A stretch of 64,000 nucleotides of DNA from positions 2,356,001-2,420,000 of the forward strand of contig OZ241343.1 of assembly GCA_965200505.1 (NCBI GenBank). The letters run 5' to 3'. Positions within the stretch are counted from its first letter, which is position 1; the number at the start of each line of letters is the position of its first letter. Origin of the DNA: VXNE01 sp965200505 (GTDB lineage Bacteria; Pseudomonadota; Gammaproteobacteria; Pseudomonadales; Azotimanducaceae). A program made the translations under genes and the position numbers. The notes under the pieces were generated by a model. The model made no database searches, had not been told where the DNA came from, and worked only from the letters and a program-made list of their open reading frames with translations. Positions 43,611 to 51,921 of this stretch are shown in pieces.

Positions 43611-45146
43611 TTAACGGCCCTTGGCGTCAAAGACGACCTCCCAGAGCCTATCGTCACCATGCAAACTGCCGCCGAATTGCCCGGTGCTGACTAGCTCTAT
43701 CGTATAGTTGGGCAGCTTCCGGCGTATTGTGCAGCCCTGCCCGGGGCCATACCACCGGAAGTCTAGGTTGTCAAAGCCAGAGACCAAGCGATGTGGTGGG
43801 AGGTCGCGCAGGTCGGCCGGCACGACATGCAGGAAGAAACTGGCGGGATCAAAGTCTGCCGATTTGCAGTCCTCGTTGTGGTAGATGATCCATCCATCGT
43901 CCGGGTAAACGTCAAAGGTGGAGCGCGTCAGTTTGTCCGCCTTAGGCGTCGGAGGTGGGGAGTGTGGCAACGGCCCAACTTGGCCAAGCACATCATACTT
44001 CGAGCGGATGGACTGCTTTTGTGGGCTCCAAGCGTCTCCGGCTGATTGATCGAAAGCCGAATAGTAACGGTTCAGGGCTGTTTCCACTGTCTCGGCCGAG
44101 AGGCTCGGCAGCAAGAGCAAGCCTTCGGTGAACCGGTGTAGGCATATGGCCGCCATTCGGTTGGCAGCCTCATTCCAGTGCGCATCGTTCTTGAATCGGT
44201 AGGGCGATTCATGCCAGGGGGTATCGAGGTGGGCGGGGTCACGCTCGCCGAAGCAAGCCCGCAAGTTGTACGTCTCGACGCCCACTCGTCGCGCGATGGC
44301 GGCGAGACGCGGGAAGTGTGGAGGCTCGTTAACCGGCCACACGACGTTGAAACTCGCACCGTTACGCTCCGCGGCTTCCTTGAACCTTCGCAACAGAGCC
44401 TCGAAGAGGTTGTACGGCCGGTCGTCTAGGTCACTATATCCGTAAAACACGCTGGACTTGGGCATCATGGCGATCTCGGCAAGATGCGCGTGGAGATGGT
44501 CAAATGCCTCTAAGACCAAGTAGGAAAGATGTAGCTTGGAGATGACGGGCCGTTTGCCATAGTGCATCACTTCGCCATAGGAGAGCGACCCCGTATCGTC
44601 CAAATAAAATATGTTCCTTCGGGCATCGCTGTAAAGGTCATTCGCATTATACATATAGAAGACATGGTGGAGCTTGGGGCCGCTACGATTCTCGTAGCGG
44701 ATGAGGGATTCAGAGAGACCATAGCCGCTAACGCCGAAATTGAGCACGTTGAAACTATGGTTGGGGTTGCGGAGGTTCAGCAGAAAATCCAATGGCTCGG
44801 TGAACGAGAATTGAACCGGCATAAAGATGTTTTCGGTCATGGAGTCGCCAAAGAAACCAATGTTCATCGCCGACCGCAAATCCGCGGCGGTGAAATCCCG
44901 CTGCTGCCGAAGTGCTAGGTTGTTATAATGTACGGAATGTAGCTCTGCGGTATCGGGATGCCGAATCAAGGTGCGGTAGCCGGGAATGCGGACGGGAATT
45001 GCACGTTCGCCCGTGGCGGAGGTAATCAGGCCTTCCACGAAGTATGCGTACTTGGGGTAAAACAGGCGTAGCCCCAATTCACAAACCAATAGGCTGCCAC
45101 ACAAAGTGGCTAGCGCCAACACCATGTTGGAAAAGATGCGTCGCAT
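43611..45146 (-). CDS. Membrane-anchored SGNH/GDSL hydrolase-like protein, 511 aa
   Basis: An N-terminal anchor (MVLALATLCGSLLVCELGLRLFYP) is followed by an SGNH-hydrolase fold: NIGFFGDSMTEN (block I, catalytic Ser), NFGVSGYGL (block II Gly), MYNANDL (block III Asn) and KNDAHWNEAANRMAA (Asp-x-x-His). This resembles AlgX/AlgJ-like or lipase-type acyl-transfer enzymes acting on cell-surface glycans, facing the periplasm. The last about 110 residues form a separate beta-rich domain. GC content is clearly lower than the surroundings, and codon use differs (many ATA, AAT and TAT), indicating recent transfer. It lies 48 bp after the AAA-ATPase gene on the same strand. No clear Shine-Dalgarno sequence. 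Confidence 0.78.
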   Translation of the reverse strand: MRRIFSNMVLALATLCGSLLVCELGLRLFYPKYAYFVEGLITSATGERAIPVRIPGYRTLIRHPDTAELHSVHYNNLALRQQRDFTAADLRSAMNIGFFGDSMTENIFMPVQFSFTEPLDFLLNLRNPNHSFNVLNFGVSGYGLSESLIRYENRSGPKLHHVFYMYNANDLYSDARRNIFYLDDTGSLSYGEVMHYGKRPVISKLHLSYLVLEAFDHLHAHLAEIAMMPKSSVFYGYSDLDDRPYNLFEALLRRFKEAAERNGASFNVVWPVNEPPHFPRLAAIARRVGVETYNLRACFGERDPAHLDTPWHESPYRFKNDAHWNEAANRMAAICLHRFTEGLLLLPSLSAETVETALNRYYSAFDQSAGDAWSPQKQSIRSKYDVLGQVGPLPHSPPPTPKADKLTRSTFDVYPDDGWIIYHNEDCKSADFDPASFFLHVVPADLRDLPPHRLVSGFDNLDFRWYGPGQGCTIRRKLPNYTIELVSTGQFGGSLHGDDRLWEVVFDAKGR

Positions 45147-45194
45147 TTTTAGTGTACGTTGGCAATCAAACAGCGCTTGGGCCGAACAGAAGTG

Positions 45195-46964
45195 TCAGTC
45201 ACCCGTCACTTCTGCCGCATGCACCAGTTCCCAACCTCGGAACACCAACGCCAAGCCGGTGAACGTGATGTCGGGGTGCGCGTCCAGCAAACTTCCGTCG
45301 GCCAGGTAGCCGCGTAGCTGGGCCTCCGCCTGCTCGCCCAGCGTTGCGATTCGCGATTCGTCTTGCACCGCCCGCCTCAGATACTTCAGTTCGATCACAT
45401 ACCCATGCCGCATGGCCGAAAACCAGGCCGTGAGCGGAACCGCCACCAAGTCCGCGTAGCCCTTGGCGAGCTCGAACTCGGTGTGCAGGACGAAGTAGCC
45501 GGCGACGCTCAAGTACGCGGCGAGGAAGCTCTGCACCACCTTCTCGCCCTGCAGGTAGTCGCGGATGCCGGTGTGCTCGCGTACGCCTTGGGCCAAGGCG
45601 TCGATGAAAGGGCGCCATTCGCCATGCCGCGCCATCTCCCGTGTGAGCCGTTGGAACTCCAGGATGTCCGGCTTGAACACGCCCGTGTCGCCGTACGCAC
45701 CGCGCAGATGGCCGTAGAGCAACTGCCGCACGGTTTGGTTCGGGATGCCGAGGTTGGCCACCTCGTCGTCGGCGCCCTGAATGCTCAGCAATCCGAAGCA
45801 GTGCATCAGCGTCAGGAAGTTCTCGCGCTGGGTGAGTTCTGCCAGCGGAAAACTCTCGGCCAATTCGCAATCGATGCACGCGCCGCTCGCGGCCTCGCCG
45901 AGCAGGTCGAAGTTGCCGTTGAGCTGCCGTTCGGTGAGCAGCAGATGGCGCAGTTTGGTGTAGTCGATGCGCACGTTGGCGTCGATCAGCCGCCGCGGGC
46001 CAGGTTTGTTCGGCAGGGAGTGGTACAGGTAGAACAGCACCATGTCGGTGTTATAGACCTCGTTCTCGGCGCGTTCGGAGAAGCGGTAGCCGTTGTACCA
46101 CTCGCGCATCAGGCCGAGCACTTCGTCCACGTCCTGGTCGAAGACGCCGCGCTCGCGGTACATCTCGAGCATCCCGCGCACTTCCGCTTCGGTGAAGCCC
46201 AGCAATTCGTTGAACTCCGGCAGCATGCTGATATTGGCGCCGATGTTGAAGCCGCTGGTGACGTCGTCCATCGTCACCGGTGAAACGCCGGTGATGAACA
46301 ACCGGTCCACGCTGTCCATCTCCGCCCCGGCCTTCAAGGTGGCGAAGAAGCTGCGGTAGAAGCCGCTGCCGTGGGTGAAGGAGTGGTAGGCGTCCGCGCC
46401 ACGCTCGGCGAGGACGGTGTTGGCGAAGTTGTCGTATTCGTCGATCAGAATGCAGAGTGGGATGCTGCGCGCGTGGCAGTGGTCGAACAGCGCCCCGAGC
46501 TTGTGGTTGACGGTGGGCTCGCCGCACAGGGACTTGGCCACGTCTTCCGGAAAGAGATCCGGATGCCACGCCAGCGCACTCGCGAACTTGATGCGGCAGT
46601 AGTCCTCGAAGTTGCGCTCCAGCGTTTCGAGGGCGTTGTTGAAGGCGGAGAAATTGAACCGCAGCACCACATGGCGATTGTGGTTCGCCGTGGCCATCCG
46701 GCCGATGTCCGTGCCTTGGAACACGGCGTCGAAGGCATCTGCCTCGTGGCGCCCGTAGTAGCTCTCCAACACCGAAATCCAGCAGCTCTTGCCGAAGCGC
46801 CGCGGGCGGATGAAAAAGGCGTAGCGATGGTTATCGAGCTCATGCAGGAATCGCGTCTTGTCGATGTACAAGGCACCGTCTTCGCGGATGCCCTTGAAGT
46901 GCGCCCGGCCGTACGGAATGGCCGGGTAGGGCCGTGGCGCAGGTGGTTTGGTGGCGTTGTTCAT
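45195..46964 (-). CDS. AAA-ATPase-like / PD-(D/E)XK protein (PF09820-PF08011 architecture), 589 aa
   Basis: The N-terminal AAA-ATPase-like domain has an unusual Walker A, FFIRPRRFGKSCWISVLESY (about residues 49-68), and Walker B CILIDEYDNFA; ITGVSPVTMDD follows. The C-terminal nuclease-like domain has FELAKGYADLVAVPL and YVIELKYLRR (D...E-x-K). Proteins of this architecture are abundant in gut Bacteroidetes and in defence- or mobile-rich loci; their function is unproven. The ATG overlaps the stop of the Rad50-like gene by 4 nt (ATGA), so the two are translated together. The upstream frame is Rad50-like shadow. It is the last member of the minus-strand cluster. Confidence 0.85.
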   Translation of the reverse strand: MNNATKPPAPRPYPAIPYGRAHFKGIREDGALYIDKTRFLHELDNHRYAFFIRPRRFGKSCWISVLESYYGRHEADAFDAVFQGTDIGRMATANHNRHVVLRFNFSAFNNALETLERNFEDYCRIKFASALAWHPDLFPEDVAKSLCGEPTVNHKLGALFDHCHARSIPLCILIDEYDNFANTVLAERGADAYHSFTHGSGFYRSFFATLKAGAEMDSVDRLFITGVSPVTMDDVTSGFNIGANISMLPEFNELLGFTEAEVRGMLEMYRERGVFDQDVDEVLGLMREWYNGYRFSERAENEVYNTDMVLFYLYHSLPNKPGPRRLIDANVRIDYTKLRHLLLTERQLNGNFDLLGEAASGACIDCELAESFPLAELTQRENFLTLMHCFGLLSIQGADDEVANLGIPNQTVRQLLYGHLRGAYGDTGVFKPDILEFQRLTREMARHGEWRPFIDALAQGVREHTGIRDYLQGEKVVQSFLAAYLSVAGYFVLHTEFELAKGYADLVAVPLTAWFSAMRHGYVIELKYLRRAVQDESRIATLGEQAEAQLRGYLADGSLLDAHPDITFTGLALVFRGWELVHAAEVTGD

Positions 46965-49900
46965 GGCAAATCGTGGCGGGTGATGCACTGTGTCAAGTCC
47001 ACGGCGTGTTCGTGGCCGGTGATGTAGGCGTCCGGGTGGCAAGTCATCACCACCACTTGGATATTCTTTGCCGCTTGGCCCAAGAGATCGCGAATCCAAG
47101 CCATGCGCTCCGGGTCCGATTGGGTGAGGTGGTCGTCCAGGATCAAGAAGCTCTCAAGCGCTTCCGCGATGGATAGGCGTAGCAGCAGGGCGATTTGTTC
47201 GCGGGTGCCTACGGATACGTCCGCGAACGTGCGTTCTTCGCCGCCTAGACTGATGCCGGTGGCACCGAGTTGCGGGCCGATGCCCACTTCTTCGTAGCGT
47301 CCGTTGGTGAGTTCATTCATGCGCTCGCTGACTGGTTTCACCAGTGCATCGCCCAAGTGCGTGGCGTCTTCCTTTTCGGCTTCGGCCAGCGTGTCGCGCA
47401 GGAGCTTCCACGCGCCGTATTCCACTTCGAGTTCGTGTTCGCGGCAGCCTATGGCGACCAGCGCTTCTTTGGCCGCAATGGCCTGTTCCTCGATCGACTG
47501 CCCCCCAGCTTTGCTGAGCTCGCCTTGGGCGGTGGCGAGTTCGATGCGTACGGATTCGGCGGCCGCTCTGGCACCTTGCGCTTTCCGATCCAGTTCGTCC
47601 GCGGAAAGGTCCGAGTCCGTGGCTGGCAGTGCTTCGAGCTGCGCCACCTGATCGTTTCGCGCTGCCTGCAAGGCGACGATGTCGAGTTCCTTCGTGCCCG
47701 CTTCCAAGACCTTGGCCTCGCCGCGCAGTCCCTCCAACCGGAACATCTTCCCCTGCAGGCGCTCGGCGAGGTCGTCGCGTTCCTTGCGCTTGGTCGTCAG
47801 TTCCGCCTCAAGCCGGGTTTGTTCTGCCCTCGCTTGTTCCGCCTCCGTCGTAGCTTCGGCTTGGATGGCGTCAATGGCGGAATCCTGAGTCGTCAAGTCG
47901 TCTGCAAGTTTCCTTTGCTCGGCATCGCCCTCGGTAAGCAATCGGCGCCAGTCTTCGTCTTTGGGCATGGACTTGGCGAGTTCCCGTTGTGCGCTGTCCA
48001 AGTCCTGCTTGGCCGTTGCGAAGGCCGCATCGCCTAGTTCCACTTTCGTTTCGAGCTTGGCGCACAGCGCATCGCGTTCGTTCACCTGCTCTTGGAGTGT
48101 TCGAGACTCTTCCGCAATGATGGCCTCGTCGCGGGTGTCGTCGGTGTTGCGCACAGCGTCGTCGAGAGAGACGCCTGTCTGCAACCACTTGGCGATGGCC
48201 GTTCGAAACTTCTCGGCTTCGGCGCTTGCGACAGCGGCAGTGTGTTCGGCGTCGTCAATGCCCTCGCTGCGGGAACGAGCTTGCATCGCTTCGCTGTCGA
48301 GCTTCGCAGCCTGCCCTGTGAGACTAGCCGCAAGTTCGGACTTGGCTACAAGCGCATCAAGCCCCTCAAGGGGATCTAACCCAGCGCGGGCGAAGATGGG
48401 CGCGGCTTCCACCTGCCAACGATCCATGGCCGCCTGCGCCTCGCGTTGCAGGTCGCGTCCGCCGCCCCGCACTTCGACTGTGCCGATGCCGTCCAGCGTC
48501 AGCTGCAGTTCACGCTCTGCTTGGTAGGCCAGTCGTTCGCCAGCGGTGTACTGGCGTTGCCTAGTCTCGCCGTCGATGGTCACCTCGGCACGGCCAGCGC
48601 GTTCGGGTGTGAAGTCCACCGTCAAACCAACCGCCAGCTTTGCTCGGGCCACGCGACGTTCTTCGTCTAGCTGCCGCAACCGCTTGAGTTCCACCTCGGC
48701 TGGCGCATGCAACGCTTTCGCTTCGGCCCGCTTTGCCTCAGCTTGCTCCGTGGACGCCTTTGCCTTGGCGACCTGTTCGCGCATGGCGGCTAGGTCCTTC
48801 TCGCACTTCTCAACCTTGGCCAAAGCGACGCGGTAACAGGCACAATCGCGTTCCTTGGCAAGCTGGGCCAGCTGGGCCTTGTCCCTCTCAGTGGCGGAGT
48901 GTGCCTCGGCCAGCAAGTCGCACTGCTCGGCAAGCGTTGCCGTTTGCTTGTTGACCTCCGCCGCCTTGGCGGCGACGGCTCTTTCGCCAGCGGCCAAGGC
49001 TTGTGCCTGTTCGACCTTGGCAGCCAAGTCCGTCACTTGCTGCTGCAGATGCAGACGCTTGTTCTGCGCTTCCTGAAGCCGTAGCTGGCGACCTTGCTCG
49101 GCGTCTCCCGATGCCAATTGCAGAACCCGATCCCCGGCTTCCTTGGCAGGCGGTTCCGCTTCTAGGACGGCGCGTTCCGCGGCGGCCTGAGCTTCGCCCA
49201 GCGCCGCGACTTCCTTGCTGGTCGCCGCCACCGCGGCTTGCTTCTGCTCGAGAGCGCGAACTTGCTCGGCAGCCTCCTGCAATCGCTTCTCGGCTTGGGA
49301 CAATGCTTGCGTGGCCGCCTCCCGCGTTTGGGTCGCCTTGAGGGTGGCTGTGGCCTGTTCTGCTTCAGCCTCGGCTTGGAGCAGCTGCTGATTGAGTTCC
49401 CGCACCCGTTTCCGGGCCGCCTCGCTTTGCTCCACTTGTTGGTGGCTGTCTTGCTCGCGTTGTTCCGCGGCAATGCGTTCTTCGCGCAACTTGGTCCAAG
49501 GGGAGGTCTTGCCCTTTTTTGGTGCGCCCCCCGGGGCGAACGCCTCGTCCATCTTCTTCTGAGCTTTTTCCAGCACCTGCTTGAAGCGCGGGTCCTCGGC
49601 GAGCGCCTGCAGTGCTTCGGTGAGGCGATCGCGTCCAGATTCGCTTGGGTCGTCTTCCAAGCCGGCGTCCAAAATGGCTTCGATGTCGCTTTGGTCGCCG
49701 AGCAGCGCAGTCGTGATGAATGACGCCGGCATGCCTTTCTTGCCACCCTTGCCTCCGGGTGGAGGCACACCCCAGCGCAAGAGATCAACCCGTAACTTGC
49801 CATCTACGGCACCGGCTTTGCTGTCCGGCGAAAACGCTTGGCCATCCTTTGACCAGTCCAGCTGGGCCTTCCCGGGCTTCCCAAAATCCTTGCTTACCCG

Positions 49901-50152
49901 CCAGACGTGCCCCACCTTCTCTTCAAGGGTGAGGGCGACGCTGGGTCGTGCATCCAAGTTCCAAGTGTGCAAAGACTCGGCGGCCTTGGCCGTCGGCTGC
50001 AGCAGCAAGGCGGCGCGAATCGCCTTGGCCAAAGTGGACTTGCCGAGTTCGTTCGGGCCATGCAGCACGTTCAATCCCGGCTCAAGCGCGATGTCTGCCT
50101 GGGCGATGCCGGCGAAGTCGGTCAACTGCAAATGACGAATCCACATGGCCAT
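46961..50152 (-). CDS. Rad50/SbcC-like coiled-coil ATPase, 1063 aa
   Basis: The N-terminal lobe has Walker A GPNELGKST (residues 32-40). Long heptad-rich helices run from about 190 to 500 and 590 to 900. At the C-terminus are the signature-like DVSVGTREQIALLLRLSIAEAL and Walker B FLILDDHLTQSD, then VVVMTCHPD. Between the coils (about 505-565) there is a small beta-rich domain (VGLTVDFTPERAGRAEVTID, then LTLDGIGTVEVRGGG), and the Rad50 zinc hook CxxC is absent, which points to the YhaN-like branch. It would clamp DNA and gate the SbcD/Mre11-like nuclease encoded upstream. ATG 50152 is chosen; GTG 50194 is possible. It ends in an ATGA overlap with the AAA-ATPase gene. Confidence 0.87.
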   Translation of the reverse strand: MAMWIRHLQLTDFAGIAQADIALEPGLNVLHGPNELGKSTLAKAIRAALLLQPTAKAAESLHTWNLDARPSVALTLEEKVGHVWRVSKDFGKPGKAQLDWSKDGQAFSPDSKAGAVDGKLRVDLLRWGVPPPGGKGGKKGMPASFITTALLGDQSDIEAILDAGLEDDPSESGRDRLTEALQALAEDPRFKQVLEKAQKKMDEAFAPGGAPKKGKTSPWTKLREERIAAEQREQDSHQQVEQSEAARKRVRELNQQLLQAEAEAEQATATLKATQTREAATQALSQAEKRLQEAAEQVRALEQKQAAVAATSKEVAALGEAQAAAERAVLEAEPPAKEAGDRVLQLASGDAEQGRQLRLQEAQNKRLHLQQQVTDLAAKVEQAQALAAGERAVAAKAAEVNKQTATLAEQCDLLAEAHSATERDKAQLAQLAKERDCACYRVALAKVEKCEKDLAAMREQVAKAKASTEQAEAKRAEAKALHAPAEVELKRLRQLDEERRVARAKLAVGLTVDFTPERAGRAEVTIDGETRQRQYTAGERLAYQAERELQLTLDGIGTVEVRGGGRDLQREAQAAMDRWQVEAAPIFARAGLDPLEGLDALVAKSELAASLTGQAAKLDSEAMQARSRSEGIDDAEHTAAVASAEAEKFRTAIAKWLQTGVSLDDAVRNTDDTRDEAIIAEESRTLQEQVNERDALCAKLETKVELGDAAFATAKQDLDSAQRELAKSMPKDEDWRRLLTEGDAEQRKLADDLTTQDSAIDAIQAEATTEAEQARAEQTRLEAELTTKRKERDDLAERLQGKMFRLEGLRGEAKVLEAGTKELDIVALQAARNDQVAQLEALPATDSDLSADELDRKAQGARAAAESVRIELATAQGELSKAGGQSIEEQAIAAKEALVAIGCREHELEVEYGAWKLLRDTLAEAEKEDATHLGDALVKPVSERMNELTNGRYEEVGIGPQLGATGISLGGEERTFADVSVGTREQIALLLRLSIAEALESFLILDDHLTQSDPERMAWIRDLLGQAAKNIQVVVMTCHPDAYITGHEHAVDLTQCITRHDLP

Positions 50153-50237
50153 CAGGCGGCGCTCCGCACCGGATGGCTGCCGTAGGCTAAACACAGCCTG
50201 TCCATACCGGCGGCGTGGAATTGCGTGAGGATTCGTT

Positions 50238-50600
50238 TCACTTGAGGGGCATTGCCGGCAAGCGCTTCAAGGTCTGGTTCGCGGGGTCCACGACCACGCC
50301 GGTGTTTTCCAATGCGACCGCGCCCAGCAACGGTTCGGCATCCTCGGGCCCAAAGATGACATGGGTCACGGTCTCGCTGCCCAGAAAGGAGACACGGGCA
50401 AACCCGTACTCGTACTCGATGGGCTCACCGGTGGCCAGCTCATACACCTGCTTTCCCTCTGGCTTCACGCCGGCCTGCCGCAGCCGGCTGGCCGGCGCGA
50501 GGCAGTGCAGCGAACCGGTGTCAACCAGAAACTCCGCCCCGAACGGACTGCCGGTGAGCGCCAGATCCGATACCCATGCGGTGACGTGTGTTATGCCCAT
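50238..50600 (-). CDS. Retropepsin-like aspartic protease, 120 aa
   Basis: This is a single-domain clan-AA protease: AEFLVDTGSLHCLAPASRL contains the D-T-G catalytic triplet (about residues 27-29), and the second half has PLLGAVALENTGVVVDP, the usual A/V-L-L-G-x-x-L-E-x-x-G block before the C-terminal strand. Such proteins act as dimers like retroviral proteases, here presumably in the cytoplasm since no signal peptide is present. The gene lies inside the helicase-nuclease-ATPase row, 85 bp before the Rad50-like gene and 122 bp after the SbcD-like gene. AAGGG precedes the ATG. Its target is unknown; processing of a cluster protein is a plausible inference. Confidence 0.82.
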   Translation of the reverse strand: MGITHVTAWVSDLALTGSPFGAEFLVDTGSLHCLAPASRLRQAGVKPEGKQVYELATGEPIEYEYGFARVSFLGSETVTHVIFGPEDAEPLLGAVALENTGVVVDPANQTLKRLPAMPLK

Positions 50601-50636
50601 GCCCTTGTGCCGCTGCTATCCCGCTTGAACGTTGCC

Positions 50637-50712
50637 GGTGTTCACCCGGTGACTCTACCAGCATTTGGTTGCGGCGGTGGCCTCTCCACCGGGTCGTCGA
50701 GCGGTGAACACC
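50637..50712. repeat. Pair of GGTG-WW-CACC dyads flanking a hairpin
   Basis: GGTGTTCACC (50637-50646) and GGTGAACACC (50703-50712) are exact reverse complements, each itself a 4-bp dyad. A further hairpin CGGTGG-CCTCT-CCACCG lies between them (50675-50691). All sit in the 122-bp gap upstream of the protease gene, so they are candidate operators. Confidence 0.65.
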
Positions 50713-50722
50713 TCGGTCGTCA

Positions 50723-51868
50723 TCACGCGGCGTCCCGCATCAGCCGATACAGGTGATGCAGGGCGCGTTCCGCCTGTTCCTGCTGGCGTGGATCGCTGCC
50801 CTGCGCCAATGCCTGCAACCGTTCGGCGGTGGCGCGTAGAACGGTCGGCATGTCGGCGTTGAACTGGGCCATCGCCTCGTCGGTGAGTAGGCGTAAACCC
50901 TGCCGATCCACGTTCAGTACGCCAACCCGTGGCGTTGCCGCCAGCGAACCGCCCAGCGAGGCGAGGATGCGCTCGGTCTCGTCGAATTCAGCGAGTGGCA
51001 CGGTCATGTCCAGCTTGAGGCGCAGCACGGTGTTACTGAGACCGCTCTCGTCCGCCAACGCCCGTAGCTGCGGCATGGAGTGGCAGGTCTCGTCGCGCCA
51101 TCTCCACGAACCCACTGCTTCCTTGCGTACGATGGGGCGGCGTCGACGATCTAGGGGAAAGAAAACCACAGCCACGTTGCCCGTGTCGCGTTCGCCGAAG
51201 TTGGTGGCCTCTGGTGCGCCCGGGTAAATCGTTGGCGCGAATGCGTCCGGCTCAACTTCGCGGAAGGCGTGGGTGTCGCCGATGGCGAGGTAGTCCAAGC
51301 CGCGTTCGGCTGCGGCGCCGCGGGGTATTGGAAAGTTCGTTTGGTGACCGTCGATGTCGAAGGTCTGTCCATGAACCAAGCCGATGCGAATGCGCTCGTC
51401 GCCATCCTCGCGCTTTGGCAGGGATGCCACCAGTTTGGTGTCGCCGGCCGCCGACTTGCAGGGGGTTGCGGCGACCATCGCGTTGTCGCCCACTGGGAGT
51501 TGCCAACCGGGTTCGTCCACCACATGCACATAATCCGGCAGGCCGCGGCGGAAGGCGTGATTGGCGTGGTAGATGGAGTTCGCAGTCAGCGGATCGTGGT
51601 TGCCCGGCAGCAACACCACGGGGCGCTGCCAATGGCGGCGCGTGAACTCCTGCAGCACGCCGTTCCACCACTGGCGCTCTGGTTCCGGTTCGTCGAATAA
51701 GTCCCCAGCACACAGCACGGCGTCCACGTTGCAGCTCTCAGCCAGGTCCAGAATGCGCCCCACCACATCGAGGCGGGCCCGCGTGAGGCGTTGCTCCTGT
51801 TCCCGCTCGAAGGCAGGGAAGCGGCGGCCCAAGTGCCAGTCCGCGGTGTGCAGCAAAGTTAGCGCCAT
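50723..51868 (-). CDS. SbcD/Mre11-like metallophosphoesterase (DNA exonuclease subunit), 381 aa
   Basis: Calcineurin-type nuclease motifs are in order: LLHTADWHLGRRF (D-x-H), LCAGDLFDEPEP, LLPGNHDPL, a late GLVHGQ and YLAIGDTHAF. The C-terminal about 130 residues fit a capping/ATPase-binding domain. It should be the nuclease partner of the Rad50-like ATPase, although here the genes are separated by the protease gene and SbcD comes first. ATG 51868 is chosen for its AAGGAGG 6 nt upstream. An ATG at 51925 overlapping the helicase stop (ATGA) is possible and would add 19 residues. The C-terminus ends ALHHLYRLMRDAA. Confidence 0.87.
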   Translation of the reverse strand: MALTLLHTADWHLGRRFPAFEREQEQRLTRARLDVVGRILDLAESCNVDAVLCAGDLFDEPEPERQWWNGVLQEFTRRHWQRPVVLLPGNHDPLTANSIYHANHAFRRGLPDYVHVVDEPGWQLPVGDNAMVAATPCKSAAGDTKLVASLPKREDGDERIRIGLVHGQTFDIDGHQTNFPIPRGAAAERGLDYLAIGDTHAFREVEPDAFAPTIYPGAPEATNFGERDTGNVAVVFFPLDRRRRPIVRKEAVGSWRWRDETCHSMPQLRALADESGLSNTVLRLKLDMTVPLAEFDETERILASLGGSLAATPRVGVLNVDRQGLRLLTDEAMAQFNADMPTVLRATAERLQALAQGSDPRQQEQAERALHHLYRLMRDAA

Positions 51869-51921
51869 CTCGCCCTCCTTGGGTTGTGCGCCGGTGGTCG
51901 CGTCGCTGGTGCGGGAAGAGT

